From the NCBI RefSeq assembly GCF_004005815.1, contig NZ_SACK01000003.1:186001-250000 (forward strand): a stretch of DNA of 64,000 bases, in the 5' to 3' direction. The notes beneath the pieces are model-generated. The model was given only the letters and a program-made list of their open reading frames with translations, did no database searches and had not been told where the DNA came from. Shown here piece by piece: positions 28,421-37,998 of this stretch. This stretch comes from Mucilaginibacter limnophilus. GTDB lineage: Bacteria > Bacteroidota > Bacteroidia > Sphingobacteriales > Sphingobacteriaceae. The position numbers were made by a program, and so were the translations under genes. Each line of letters begins with the position of its first letter. Positions within the stretch are counted from its first letter, which is position 1.

Positions 28421-29338
28421 TTGCCGGCAGTGGAAAATACAAAGTACGTGCAAGAAAGCAATATCAGATATTATGCGGCAGGTATTATCGCTTTTGCAAT
28501 ATGGGGTTTTTTTAGCTTTGTGCTAAAGCCGCTTCATACATATCCATCGCTGGATATTTTATTTTACCGGGTTTTTTTATGTACTGGAATAATGCTAATC
28601 CTCATTATTACAACCCGCAGGCATTTGTTAGCAGAAAATATCCGGTTATTTAAACGCCAGCCTTTAAAAGAAAGAAGACGTACTGTACTGCTAAATGTCG
28701 GCGGTGGTATTTTTCTGACCGGAAATTGGTTTTTCTTTATTTATGTAATGAACCACATCAGTATTAAAGCAACCTCTCTTGCTTATCTGGTCTGCCCTAT
28801 CCTGACGACATCACTTGCGTTTTATATACTTAAAGAAAAACTTAACAGGCTGCAGTGGGTAGCAATCGGCCTCAGTGCAGCAGGATGTTTGCTGCTTGGC
28901 ATAGGTCATTTAATGGATATGGTTTATAGCCTTGTAGTGGCTATCTCTTACGCGCTTTATCTGGTTAGTCAGCGCCGGAATGTTGGATTTGACAAATTAT
29001 TAATTTTAACCTTTCACTTTGTTGTCTCAACGCTGCTTTTACTGCCGCTTTATCCGTTATATAGTAACGCACTGCCTGTAAGCCCTGTTTTTTATGGATA
29101 TATTGCAATTATAGCAGTGGGTTTTACAATTATACCTTTGTTTCTAAATCTTTACGCCTTAAAAAGGCTGACTTCATCCACTGTGGGTATGTTGCTTAAC
29201 ATAAACCCTATCATTGGTTTCATCATTGCCGTAACAGTATATAGCGAACCTATTGATACATTACAATGGGCCGCTTATGGTATAATTTTTATTTCAGTTA
29301 TCATATTCAATACGCGTATTAGAAACAACAATTTATAA
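28421..29338 (+). CDS. EamA/RarD-like membrane transporter
   Basis: About 300 residues with ten hydrophobic helices in two EamA repeats. The opening YYAAGIIAFAIWGFFSFVLKPLHTYPSLDILFYRVF matches the RarD branch of the drug/metabolite transporter superfamily. No in-frame ATG lies near the expected start; TTG at 28421 or GTG at 28448 is likely, and I give the TTG. The substrate is unknown. Confidence 0.82.
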   Translation: MPAVENTKYVQESNIRYYAAGIIAFAIWGFFSFVLKPLHTYPSLDILFYRVFLCTGIMLILIITTRRHLLAENIRLFKRQPLKERRRTVLLNVGGGIFLTGNWFFFIYVMNHISIKATSLAYLVCPILTTSLAFYILKEKLNRLQWVAIGLSAAGCLLLGIGHLMDMVYSLVVAISYALYLVSQRRNVGFDKLLILTFHFVVSTLLLLPLYPLYSNALPVSPVFYGYIAIIAVGFTIIPLFLNLYALKRLTSSTVGMLLNINPIIGFIIAVTVYSEPIDTLQWAAYGIIFISVIIFNTRIRNNNL

Positions 29339-29534
29339 TCCGCATTATGGCTTGCTATGTGCCATCGTGATGATGCATCTTGTTGTGATAATGTTTACCT
29401 GCTTAATGCGCCTCTGATAGCATGCAGTAAAATATATACAGTCCGTTATGTAAGTTCATTGCTACCCGTGTTATAAACAGTAATGGCCTAACCTTAGCAG
29501 AAATTGGGATTAATGACTGATAGAAAACCCTTGA

Positions 29535-29735
29535 TCAATCCTTGTTTTCGTCCGCTTCGTTGCCTGCTTGTTCTTGGTGATCCTGCACATATCTGGCAGC
29601 ATCGGCGCCCAGGGTAATACCGGCAGCAGCATCTTCACCTTGTTGCTTAATTACTGTGTTTACATCATTTCCGGTTTCCAGTTTACCACTAAGTTCGTCG
29701 TTATGTTCTGAATTGATTTTTTGATTTTCGTTCAT
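29535..29735 (-). CDS. Small acidic hypothetical protein
   Basis: 66 residues from the ATG at 29735 (MNENQKINSEHNDELSG). It is very hydrophilic and acidic, has no cysteine, and ends in a Glu/Asp/Asn-rich tail. The segment ITLGADAARYVQDHQ may form a helix. An upstream ATG at 29789 would add 18 residues of different character and is less likely. No family is recognised. Confidence 0.5.
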   Translation of the reverse strand: MNENQKINSEHNDELSGKLETGNDVNTVIKQQGEDAAAGITLGADAARYVQDHQEQAGNEADENKD

Positions 29736-29968
29736 AGTCTGTTTTTTTATAACAGGTAAAGCAAGATTCCGTTTTAACAAAACATGCAAAAGTTGTTTTA
29801 GAATATCAGATAGTGGCCATTTAGCTCGGACAACTGTTTGACGTTAGGCCAGGACACTTCATTTTCACACATTAGGAAACTGGCTAAAACTGCTCGCCGA
29901 ATGCTTACTGTTACAGTACGCAAGGTTTCATTCTGGAAAATTGTAAACGTGTCATAGGTCTTTTCCTT

Positions 29969-29976
29969 TATCTTTG
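29969..29976 (+). promoter_or_regulatory. Candidate -7 promoter element of the ABC-F gene
   Basis: TATCTTTG matches the Bacteroidota -7 consensus TAnnTTTG and lies 23 bases before the GTG start, implying a very short leader. A matching -33 TTTG at usual spacing is not clear. Confidence 0.4.
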
Positions 29977-29999
29977 CGCCCGATTTAATATTCGATACT

Positions 30000-31637
30000 G
30001 TGATCAATGTCAACAATATTTCCGTTTCATTTGGCGGAACCACACTATTTAGTGATGTTACCTTTTCTATCAACGAGAATGATAAAATAGCCCTGATGGG
30101 CAAGAACGGTGCAGGAAAGTCAACGATACTCAAGATAATTTCTGGTGCGGCCAAACCTACTTCGGGCAACGTAACCGGGCCTAAGGATGTGGTTATTGCT
30201 TACTTACCGCAGCATTTGCTCACGCATGATCATGTTACGGTATTTGAAGAAACGATGAAAGCGTTTGACGAGGCTGCTCAAATGCAAAAAGAATTGGATG
30301 AAGTAAATGAACAATTAAATACCCGCACCGATTATGATAGCGATGAATACATGAAGCTTATAGAGCGCGTATCGGAACTCAGCGAGAAATTCTATTCTCA
30401 GGAAGAAGTCAATTATGATGCGGAAGTGGAAAAAGTGTTGAAAGGCTTAGGTTTTGAACGTGAGGATTTTACCCGCCATACTTCTGAGTTTTCGGGCGGC
30501 TGGCGCATGCGTATCGAACTCGCAAAAATTCTGTTAAAAAAACCCGACCTGATATTACTGGATGAACCCACCAATCACATGGATATTGAAAGTATTCAAT
30601 GGCTGGAAGATTTCCTTATCAATTCAGCGAAGGCTGTTATGGTCATCTCACACGACAGAACCTTTGTTGACAACATAACCAACCGTACTATTGAGGTCAC
30701 CATGGGCAGAATATATGATTATAAAGCCAAATACAGCCACTATCTGCAATTGCGTGCCGAGCGCAGGGTTCACCAGTTAAAAGCCTATGAAGAGCAACAG
30801 CGCTTTATTGCCGATAATCAGGAATTTATAGAGCGTTTCAAAGGTACTTACTCCAAAACCCTGCAAGTGCAGTCGCGCGTTAAGATGCTTGAAAAGCTCG
30901 AGATTATTGAGGTGGATGAAGTGGATACTTCGGCCCTGCGCTTAAAGTTTCCCCCCTCGCCGCGTTCCGGCCAATATCCGGTTGTCGTTGAAGACTTGAC
31001 AAAGAAATATGGCGATTATGTGGTATTTGAAAAAGCGTCTATGGTGATAGAGCGGGGTGAAAAAGTGGCCTTTGTCGGTAAAAATGGCGAAGGTAAATCA
31101 ACAATGATCAAAGCCATTATGGGTGAGACCGATTTTGAAGGAACATTAAAGGTCGGCCATAATGCGAAAATTGGCTACTTTGCTCAAAATCAGGCGGCTT
31201 TATTGGATGAGAATTTAACAGTATTTGAAACCATCGATCAGATTCCTTTAAGCGACAATACTATTAAAATCAAGGATTTGCTTGGCGCTTTCATGTTTAG
31301 CGGCGATGATACCACCAAAAAGGTTAAAGTGCTTTCCGGCGGCGAGAAAACACGTTTGGCCATGATTAAATTACTCCTGGAGCCTGTGAACGTATTAATA
31401 CTGGATGAGCCGACTAACCATTTGGACATGAAAACAAAGGACATCATTAAAGACGCTTTGAAGGATTTTGACGGCACACTGATCCTTGTGTCTCACGATC
31501 GTGACTTCCTTGACGGATTAGTTAAAAAAGTGTTTGAGTTTGGTAATAAACGCGTGCGTGAACACTTTGAGGATATAAAGGGATTTCTGGCCTACAAAAA
31601 GATGGATAGCTTAAAGCAAATTGAGCAAACTAAATAA
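30000..31637 (+). CDS. ABC-F family ATP-binding protein
   Basis: 545 residues, two ABC ATPase domains without membrane segments. Walker A motifs are GKNGAGKST (about 34-42) and GKNGEGKST, signatures FSGGWRMR and LSGGEKTR, and Walker B LLDEPTNHMD and LILDEPTNHLD. The charged linker between domains contains the AERRVHQLKAYEEQQRF helix typical of the ABC-F interdomain linker. These proteins act on the ribosome as translation factors or in antibiotic protection. The start is a GTG at 30000; a nearby ATG is out of frame. Confidence 0.93.
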   Translation: MINVNNISVSFGGTTLFSDVTFSINENDKIALMGKNGAGKSTILKIISGAAKPTSGNVTGPKDVVIAYLPQHLLTHDHVTVFEETMKAFDEAAQMQKELDEVNEQLNTRTDYDSDEYMKLIERVSELSEKFYSQEEVNYDAEVEKVLKGLGFEREDFTRHTSEFSGGWRMRIELAKILLKKPDLILLDEPTNHMDIESIQWLEDFLINSAKAVMVISHDRTFVDNITNRTIEVTMGRIYDYKAKYSHYLQLRAERRVHQLKAYEEQQRFIADNQEFIERFKGTYSKTLQVQSRVKMLEKLEIIEVDEVDTSALRLKFPPSPRSGQYPVVVEDLTKKYGDYVVFEKASMVIERGEKVAFVGKNGEGKSTMIKAIMGETDFEGTLKVGHNAKIGYFAQNQAALLDENLTVFETIDQIPLSDNTIKIKDLLGAFMFSGDDTTKKVKVLSGGEKTRLAMIKLLLEPVNVLILDEPTNHLDMKTKDIIKDALKDFDGTLILVSHDRDFLDGLVKKVFEFGNKRVREHFEDIKGFLAYKKMDSLKQIEQTK

Positions 31638-31948
31638 GCTTTTGATTGGAATAACTTCAGATAATGATCCCAATAAAACAGCAGTGATTAGCTTTGCCAT
31701 ATGTTTAAGTATTGAGGCCACACCTACCCCCCCCTTTTTCAATAGCTTTATAAAATGTCCTTGCCTTTTTTAAGCTAATTTTAAAATACCAGTGGGGCCG
31801 CTACCGGCATTGCCGGTGAAGGTATTTGTGAAGATAACGTTCAAAACAGTATTGTAGTGCACTTGGAAAAATATATTTCAAACCCTTGTTTTTTAACGTT
31901 TATGTGAACTATTTTAGAAAAGAAACTACAATTTTCCGAGAAACAGAT
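31638..31948. other. 311-base gap before the ADP-ribosyltransferase
   Basis: No gene is visible. It contains a run of eight C residues (31727-31734), prone to sequencing error, and a short ACCGGC/GCCGGT hairpin (31803-31817). The promoter of the downstream gene should be here, but no clear element was seen. Confidence 0.5.
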
Positions 31949-32692
31949 ATGGAATTTAGCCCCGATAATCGCATCGTACAGCTTTGTATGCAGGGTATGC
32001 ATCTGGAAGAAGCTGGTAAATATGAAGAGGCCGGTAAAATTTTTCTGCAGGCCTGGATAGAAGCGACCAATGACTTTGAAAAGTTTATGGCCGCCTGGTA
32101 CGTAACCCGTCGACAGACAGATGAAACGGGGAAATTAAATTGGTATAGTACTGCCTTGCGATTGGCTTTAAAGTTAAATGACGATGCTGTGAAAGGCACA
32201 TTACCTCAACTTTACGCGAGAATAGCGGAATGCTATAAACAACTGGGCGACATTGAGCAAGCAAATAAGCAGCAAGATTTATCGTTAGCATCTGTAAGCG
32301 TCCCCTCGGATAAAGGGCCTTTTTATCATGGCACCAGAGCAGACCTTAAGATAGGTGATGTGTTGACAGCCGGTTGGAGGTCCAACTATCAGCCGGAACT
32401 GGTAATGAACCACATCTACTTCACTGCCCTCATCAACGGGGCGGGTCTTGCTGCAGCCCTGGCCAGGGGCAACGGCCGGGAACGTGTTTATATCGTTGAG
32501 CCTTCCGGCAAATTTGAGGATGATCCTAATGTGACTAACAAAAAGTTCCCAGGCAATCCCACCCGTTCCTATCGCACTCAGTATCCTTTGAAGATCATTG
32601 GCGAGGTAACCAATTGGCAGCGGCAAACACCGGAACAGTTACAGCAATGGCGCGAAAGGCTGGCCAATAATAAAGGAGAGATCATCAATTAA
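31949..32692 (+). CDS. arr: Rifampin ADP-ribosyltransferase (Arr) with N-terminal helical domain
   Basis: 247 residues from the ATG at 31949. Residues from about 122 match Arr enzymes closely: GPFYHGTRADLKIGD, NHIYFTALINGAG, RVYIVEPSGKFEDDPNVTNKKFPGNPTRSYRT and the PLKIIGEV end. Arr transfers ADP-ribose from NAD to rifampin, inactivating it. The first 120 residues are an extra helical, TPR-like region (LEEAGKYEEAGKIFLQAWIEAT; LYARIAECYKQLGDIEQANK). Minimal Arr proteins lack it. An in-frame codon at 31886 would add 21 residues and is less likely. Confidence 0.9.
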   Translation: MEFSPDNRIVQLCMQGMHLEEAGKYEEAGKIFLQAWIEATNDFEKFMAAWYVTRRQTDETGKLNWYSTALRLALKLNDDAVKGTLPQLYARIAECYKQLGDIEQANKQQDLSLASVSVPSDKGPFYHGTRADLKIGDVLTAGWRSNYQPELVMNHIYFTALINGAGLAAALARGNGRERVYIVEPSGKFEDDPNVTNKKFPGNPTRSYRTQYPLKIIGEVTNWQRQTPEQLQQWRERLANNKGEIIN

Positions 32693-32717
32693 TGTAATAC
32701 AATCTTCTGACATCATA

Positions 32718-33296
32718 TTATTTGAATACCTGGTCGGCCAACAAGCCCAATACAAAGCCGCCGATGATACCGCCAACGCCTAATATGATTATTGGAATGG
32801 CCAGAAAAGCAAGGATAGCGGGCTGGGTTTCTCGTACCTGCAAAAAATGTTTAGACAGGTCAATATTGTCGCCCGACGGCATCAGCCTGGTTATAATACT
32901 TTGTAAGCCGGACAGGCTGCTGCCTTTAATCAGTTGTAACTGGTATTCACCGGGTTCGGCTGAGAAGGTAAAAATTTCCTGTCTCCCTTCGTAAAAGCCA
33001 TTGGCATGCATCCCGGTAATGGAATAAGACAGGTGCAGTTCCTCACCTGTTGCAACATTATAAATCTGGGGCTTATACTTATCGAGGGCTACTCTTTTCA
33101 ATAAAGGCGCTTTAAGCCAAATCGAAAAACTGCCGGCCTCAATTAATGTAAAACGCCCGCCTCCTTCTGAATAAGCTATTTCCAAAAATACCGTCCCATA
33201 AAACGACCGCCTGATCAGTTTAATCCCTTTTACTAATATGAATATACCAACAGGTATGCAGCAGAATAACAGGATGCGTATGAGTAGTATAGACAT
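32718..33296 (-). CDS. Hypothetical membrane protein
   Basis: 192 residues. One hydrophobic helix at the N-terminus (ILLIRILLFCCIPVGIFILVKG form) and one or two at the C-terminus (AILAFLAIPIIILGVGGIIGGFVLGLL) bracket a mostly beta domain of about 120 residues. No family is recognised. It lies 20 bases before the stop of a decayed esterase gene, on the same strand. Confidence 0.55.
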   Translation of the reverse strand: MSILLIRILLFCCIPVGIFILVKGIKLIRRSFYGTVFLEIAYSEGGGRFTLIEAGSFSIWLKAPLLKRVALDKYKPQIYNVATGEELHLSYSITGMHANGFYEGRQEIFTFSAEPGEYQLQLIKGSSLSGLQSIITRLMPSGDNIDLSKHFLQVRETQPAILAFLAIPIIILGVGGIIGGFVLGLLADQVFK

Positions 33297-33316
33297 TTTG
33301 CGTTTTCTTATATCAT

Positions 33317-33616
33317 CTACAATACCGACTTAATAACAGGCCATACCTTTCCGGCAATAACTTTATAACCAGCGGCAGAAGGATGCAAGCCGTCACGAAG
33401 GTTGAGGTGCACCTGACCTGCAACTCCTTCCAGGAAAAAAGGGACGTAGGCCATGTTGTTTCGCAAAGACAGCGTTTTAAAAATGACACGGAACTCTGCT
33501 GCATGGGCACCTGGAATAAACGAGGGCAGTTCCATACCCATTAATACCAGCCGAACTTGCGGGTATTTTGTTTTCACCTTGTCAAGGGGTGCATTGGCGC
33601 CGGCATACCCAGCGCC
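33317..33616 (-). pseudogene. C-terminal remnant of a GDSL/SGNH (TesA-like) esterase
   Basis: Only about 99 codons stay open. The end (DGLHPSAAGYKVIAGKVWPVI) is the block V region of arylesterase/TesA-like SGNH hydrolases, with the catalytic Asp and His. Upstream, the frame (GANAPLDKVKTKYPQVRLVLMGME) hits a TAA at 33617-33619, and the block I serine region (GDSL) is absent. The rest of the gene is missing, so this is a truncated relic next to another damaged gene. Confidence 0.75.
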
Positions 33617-33681
33617 TTATGCAACCTCGATAAAGAATCGAATCTATGGTTAGACATCTCATTCTTCATATTGTCTGTTTA

Positions 33682-34607
33682 TCATTTACTTTCTATACTG
33701 CCTAATGCACCCTGTACGCCGTTTAGGCTTTTCTTTGCTTGTTCCCAACTTGGATCATTCGGGTCGAATGTACTCCGAATATATGCAAGAATGCTTTTAC
33801 ATACAAAGGCAACACGCTCCGGATCCTCATCACTTGTCTCGAGGGCATCATAACCTGATATGCCGCCAAAGATGTGCTCTGCGCCAAACACGGTCAGCAG
33901 GTCTTTAGGGCCGGGACTTTGATAATAAGCGTTCGCACGCCAGTTGTCCAAGTCTGAGAACATGAGGTTTTGTCTTTGTCTCCATTGACAATGAGCGCTG
34001 GTAAAGCCATAGAGGCAAAATTGGAAGCTGCCATTACAGGGTAATGATGCCTTGCTGCTCCATTCAATCCCTCAGGACCGCCAGGCAAGCCAATCATTAC
34101 AGGTGCTTTTATCCGTGGTTCTGTTAAATTCACTATTTTACCTGTTGAGGGATCTGTCACTTCCATGCCAGCCAGCATGGCAACGGTATGGCCGCCTAAA
34201 GAATGGCCGATAGCAGCAATTTTTGCTTTCTCAACTCTTCCTGCTAATCCTGGTACAGCGGAAATAATTTCGTCCAAATGATCCAGGATAAATTTCATGT
34301 CTGCTGGCCGCGAACTCCAAAACAGCGGTGCTTCAGGAAGGGATGAAGAAAGCCCAAGTGCTTTAGAATTTTGATGAGTAGGCTGAATGACAACAAATCC
34401 TTCTGTGGCAAAAAAATCGACAATGGGGCCATAACCCCTATATGAAGAGAGAAAGTTTGAGGCGCCATGCCCGTGTGAAAGGAGAATGACCGGCAGGTTA
34501 TTTCCGCTTGCAGGAGCAGATACTTTTATTTCAAGGTCTACGTGACGGCCGTGAACGGGTAATACAACCGGACTAAAGCTAATAATGGGAGTTTGTGACT
34601 GTTTCAT
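33682..34607 (-). pseudogene. Alpha/beta hydrolase with a single-base frameshift
   Basis: The ATG at 34607 opens a hydrolase with oxyanion segment SHGHG, nucleophile elbow GHSLGG (serine about 136) and the acid region VNGDKDK. The frame then becomes KTSCSQTW and stops at 33894. A second frame (NLMFSDLDNWRANAYYQ...AEHIFGG, with the catalytic His) continues to 33682. Adding one A to the A4 run at 33968-33971 joins the two seamlessly. The full protein would resemble chlorophyllase/PAF-acetylhydrolase-type esterases of about 308 residues. It is either a recent mutation or a homopolymer sequencing error. Confidence 0.82.
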
Positions 34608-34730
34608 TTTACTATTGATTAAATTTTGATTTAAGCAAAGTTCATCAGTCTCTGACTCTACGGCGTAGTGAAATCGGGGCATTACTTAGCCAAACTGCGG
34701 AAAAAGATAGCGATCGCCAGATAAAGAGAG

Positions 34731-35450
34731 TTACCAGGGCACTTCACCACCATCATTAAAGAACTTAGCGGTTACGCGCTCGTCCGTTTCATTGGCTAGC
34801 TTAACAATGGGCCAGGCACCTTGTTCAGGTGTTTTCGCACCCTGGAATTGGTTCAGATCAGTTGCCGTATAGCCTGGCGTGACACTATTGACGCGGATGC
34901 CGTAAGGCTGCAGCTCGTTGGCCAGCATCACGGTAAAGGCATTGAGCGCGGTCTTGGAAGCGCCGTAGGCATTGTACTTATCGCGGTTGAGGTTCCTGCC
35001 AGTTGCAGTCCGCAGTGTGATTGAAGCGACTTCACTCGTAACGTTGATGATATGCGCCGCCGTCGATTTTTTAAGAAGCGGCAGGAACGCGCGGGTAGTC
35101 TGTACGGTTCCAAAAAAGTTGGTTTCAAAGATTAGGCGAAGGTTTTCAATGGAGCCATTTACAAAGTCTTGCGGCATATTGCCTGCGATACCGGCGTTAT
35201 TGATGAGCACATCCAAAGCCTCGATGCGCCGCTCCAATTGTTCCAGAGCCTGTATTACTGAATAGCTGTCGCCAATATCGATCGTCAGCAATTCCACAGC
35301 CAACCCTTGTTGGGCTAATTTGGCAACGGCTTGTTCACCCTTTTCGGCGTCCCGGCTGCCAATAAAAACGCGGTGTCCTTGTTCGGCCAGTTGTTTGGCG
35401 GTTTCAAAACCGATGCCTTTATTGGCACCCGTAATCAATATATTTTTCAT
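34731..35450 (-). CDS. SDR-family NAD(P)-dependent oxidoreductase
   Basis: 239 residues from the ATG at 35450 (MKNILITGANKGIG). The Rossmann dinucleotide motif TGANKGIG, the DVLINNAGIAG strand, and the YGASK catalytic Tyr/Lys are all present, as in carbonyl-reductase-like SDRs. Substrate is unknown. The upstream siderophore-interacting gene ends 24 bases before its start, so the two are co-transcribed. Confidence 0.92.
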   Translation of the reverse strand: MKNILITGANKGIGFETAKQLAEQGHRVFIGSRDAEKGEQAVAKLAQQGLAVELLTIDIGDSYSVIQALEQLERRIEALDVLINNAGIAGNMPQDFVNGSIENLRLIFETNFFGTVQTTRAFLPLLKKSTAAHIINVTSEVASITLRTATGRNLNRDKYNAYGASKTALNAFTVMLANELQPYGIRVNSVTPGYTATDLNQFQGAKTPEQGAWPIVKLANETDERVTAKFFNDGGEVPW

Positions 35451-35474
35451 AGTGTCGTTGTACATTGTTATTAC

Positions 35475-36164
35475 TTAATTCCAAAATCCTTTTACCCTGA
35501 TCTGTCCAAAACCTCTGCCGCGCAGTTCCTGCCGCAAGCCGGTCACCAGGCTGTTGCCGCCGGTAATATAGAATCTCGAATGCTGTTGGCAGTAGGGCTG
35601 TTCCGCCAACCATATGGCAAACTGCTGCAAATTATTAAAGTTGGCGAACTTTACACCAAAATAATCCTGCAGCAATTCCGCCTGTGCCGGATTATTGAAT
35701 ATGACAGCAGCATCAAACCGGCTCTGCGGCAGGGTCAATTGCCGTAACGCAAGCAAGTGTGCCAAACTGCTGCTGTCGCCCAGTCCTACCACGAGATCGG
35801 TCGGGTGCGGACTTTGACGTGTAAAATCTACCTTCACGTATTGCACCCTATCTTGCACCTTCAACTGTTTGGCCCAGTCGCTGCCTGCCCCCTTGTGCCC
35901 GGTGTCCACCAGTAATGAACAGGTCGACGTATCAGCATCCCACCCGAAAGGGGTATAATCCCTGTAGGCAAATGGCCCGACCCGGAATTTTATATAGGGT
36001 ACATCCTGCCATTGGAGCATATCGGCCTCAGGAAGATGCAGGTCGATCTCGGTCATTTCTGCTCCGGCCCAGTGACGCACATCCAGCACGCTGCCACTGT
36101 GCAGAAGCCGGTCGCTCAGCAACCGGGCGGCCTTTTTGAAAGGGTTGAATGTCATTGTTTCCAT
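35475..36164 (-). CDS. Siderophore-interacting protein (ViuB-like flavoreductase)
   Basis: 229 residues. The N-terminal FAD-binding barrel includes YIKFRVGPFAYRDYTP; the DTGHKGAGSDWAKQL segment is the conserved pyridine/siderophore-binding signature of the SIP family. Ferric-siderophore reductases of this group release iron in the cytoplasm with NAD(P)H. It lies between an AraC regulator (60-base gap) and an SDR gene, so the substrate may be something other than a siderophore. Confidence 0.85.
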   Translation of the reverse strand: METMTFNPFKKAARLLSDRLLHSGSVLDVRHWAGAEMTEIDLHLPEADMLQWQDVPYIKFRVGPFAYRDYTPFGWDADTSTCSLLVDTGHKGAGSDWAKQLKVQDRVQYVKVDFTRQSPHPTDLVVGLGDSSSLAHLLALRQLTLPQSRFDAAVIFNNPAQAELLQDYFGVKFANFNNLQQFAIWLAEQPYCQQHSRFYITGGNSLVTGLRQELRGRGFGQIRVKGFWN

Positions 36165-36224
36165 AACACAAAGGAACGGCCGCGCCGGCTATTCATCAAG
36201 ACAGTCATCGGGGCATTGATTGGA

Positions 36225-37079
36225 CTATTCGCGGTAAGCGGCCCGGAACGCCAGCGGCGTCTGCCCAACCTGTTCTTTGAACAAACGCGAAAAATGTGTA
36301 TGGTCCGCGTAGCCCAACTGAAAAGCAATCTCCTTAACCGTGCTGTTGGTATAGTATAACAGACGTTTGGCTTCCAGCATTAACTCTTGAATGATCCAGT
36401 GGCTGACAGGCAGACCTGTCGTTTGTTTAAGCGCCTCGTTCAGGTAAGCAGTGGAGACGTTCAGCAATCCGGCATAGGCCGATGGACTTTTCAGTATTTT
36501 GTGCTTTTCGGTTAGCAGCGCCTTGAACGCTTGGGTCAGTAGTGTCTTCCGGTTTGACGCAGTGCCGGTAGTTTCGGCACTTTGGTACAGGGCAGCCACC
36601 ATACCGGTAAATACCTGTATAAAGCTATATAAGATCGGGCGATAGAAAGGTTGTTCGGATTGTTCCTGATAATGACGGTAAAGCGGTCCGAGGATTTGCA
36701 GGAAGCGTTGCTGTTCTTCCGTGTTGAGGCCGATGGGCTGCTGCAGCACCATCCGCTCCTCAAAGACCTGCCGCTGCGCGGCGTTCAGCAGGCTGGTATC
36801 CAAGGCAAGGTACCAGCCATAAGCCATTTCGGCGTTAATACGGTGATGCACTTGTCCAGGCAGGATAAAGTAGATCTCCCCGGGCGTTAAGGGTACCGCG
36901 TGAAAGTCGATCATTAGCTCCGCGTTACCTGATTCGACCAGAAAAAAGATGTAATGGTCATCGCGGTGTGCACCCAAGGGTTCATCTTCTTTGTAACTGT
37001 CTCCGGGTTTGAAATGGTCAATCTCGACGCCGGAATCGGCGCGTTCGTAAAGTTGGTGCCATGGGATATCGTTCATCAT
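36225..37079 (-). CDS. AraC-family transcriptional regulator
   Basis: About 284 residues from the ATG pair at 37079/37076. An N-terminal cupin-type sensor (HRDDHYIFFLVESGNAELMID; PGEIYFILPGQVHH) is followed by two helix-turn-helix motifs in the last 100 residues (SAYAGLLNVSTAYLNEALK and VKEIAFQLGYADHTHFSRLFKE). It starts 4-7 bases after the stop of a second AraC gene, so both are co-transcribed. Confidence 0.88.
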   Translation of the reverse strand: MMNDIPWHQLYERADSGVEIDHFKPGDSYKEDEPLGAHRDDHYIFFLVESGNAELMIDFHAVPLTPGEIYFILPGQVHHRINAEMAYGWYLALDTSLLNAAQRQVFEERMVLQQPIGLNTEEQQRFLQILGPLYRHYQEQSEQPFYRPILYSFIQVFTGMVAALYQSAETTGTASNRKTLLTQAFKALLTEKHKILKSPSAYAGLLNVSTAYLNEALKQTTGLPVSHWIIQELMLEAKRLLYYTNSTVKEIAFQLGYADHTHFSRLFKEQVGQTPLAFRAAYRE

Positions 37080-37083
37080 AATA

Positions 37084-37998
37084 TCAGTTAAAAGACTGCC
37101 GGAACGCCACAGGTGACGACTTGGTTTCACGTTTGAAGAACTTGCTGAAAGACTGCGGATGTCCGAACCCCAGCCTATAGGCAATCTCGGCGATGGACAA
37201 TTCCGGTTTGCTCAATTGCAATTTAGCTCTTTCAATCACCTGTTGGTGAATATGTTGCTGCGCGCTTAATCCTGTTACACTTCGCAACAGGCTGCTTAGG
37301 TATTTGGGCGATAAATGCAGTTGCTCACCCAGGTACGCAACCGTTGGCAGGCCTTTATGAATGAGGTCGTCCTGCGCAAAATATTTAGTAAGTAATATCT
37401 CCAGTTTTTCCAGTACATGGTGACTGGTTTTCTTCCGGATCAGGAACTGCCGGTTATAAAAGCGCTCGCAGTAATTCAGCAGGGTCTCAATCTGTGAGAT
37501 GATAATCTGCTGGCTGTAAGTGTCCAAGTTGCCATGATATTCTAAGGAGATATGTTCCAGGATAGCCTCCAGTATTTGTTCCTCTTTTTGTGAAACGAAT
37601 AAGGCCTCATTAATAGCATAGTCGAAATAAGCGTAACGTTTTATTCCGCTTGCCAAAGCAGTATTCCAGAAAAAGTCAGGATGGATAAGCAACATCCAGC
37701 CAGACCTTTCCAAAAGCGGATCAGGTTTACGATCAATACGAAAGACCTGGCCGGGCCCGATAAAGAACATAACGCCTTCATCAAAGTCATACGTCTGCTG
37801 CCCGTACTTGATCTTACCGCACAAATTTCTTTTAAGGGAAATGAAATAAAAGTCGAATCGCCAGCTCCGGTCCCGCAGTTCCGGAAGGATGTCCACTTTA
37901 GCATAGTCGATCACGCTGATCAAGGGATGGGCAGGTGGTTCCAGCCCACGTGTGCGGTGAAATTCGCTAAGTGTCCTGATGTGCCCGATCCTGTTCAT
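37084..37998 (-). CDS. AraC-family transcriptional regulator
   Basis: 304 residues. A beta-rich N-terminal sensor half is followed by an AraC DNA-binding domain (TVAYLGEQLHLSPKYLSSLLRSV and SIAEIAYRLGFGHPQSFSKFFKRE). The ATG at 37998 overlaps the stop of the upstream NmrA-like frame (ATGA). The two tandem AraC genes are not close copies of each other. Confidence 0.88.
   Translation of the reverse strand: MNRIGHIRTLSEFHRTRGLEPPAHPLISVIDYAKVDILPELRDRSWRFDFYFISLKRNLCGKIKYGQQTYDFDEGVMFFIGPGQVFRIDRKPDPLLERSGWMLLIHPDFFWNTALASGIKRYAYFDYAINEALFVSQKEEQILEAILEHISLEYHGNLDTYSQQIIISQIETLLNYCERFYNRQFLIRKKTSHHVLEKLEILLTKYFAQDDLIHKGLPTVAYLGEQLHLSPKYLSSLLRSVTGLSAQQHIHQQVIERAKLQLSKPELSIAEIAYRLGFGHPQSFSKFFKRETKSSPVAFRQSFN

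Noticed and set aside
29798..30169. A 123-codon minus-strand frame over the start of the ABC-F gene
   Set aside because: It is antisense to a clear ATPase domain and has no family features.
31727..31734. Run of eight C residues before the ADP-ribosyltransferase
   Set aside because: A simple homopolymer in a gap; no sign of phase-variable control because it lies outside the coding frame and promoter motifs are not visible.
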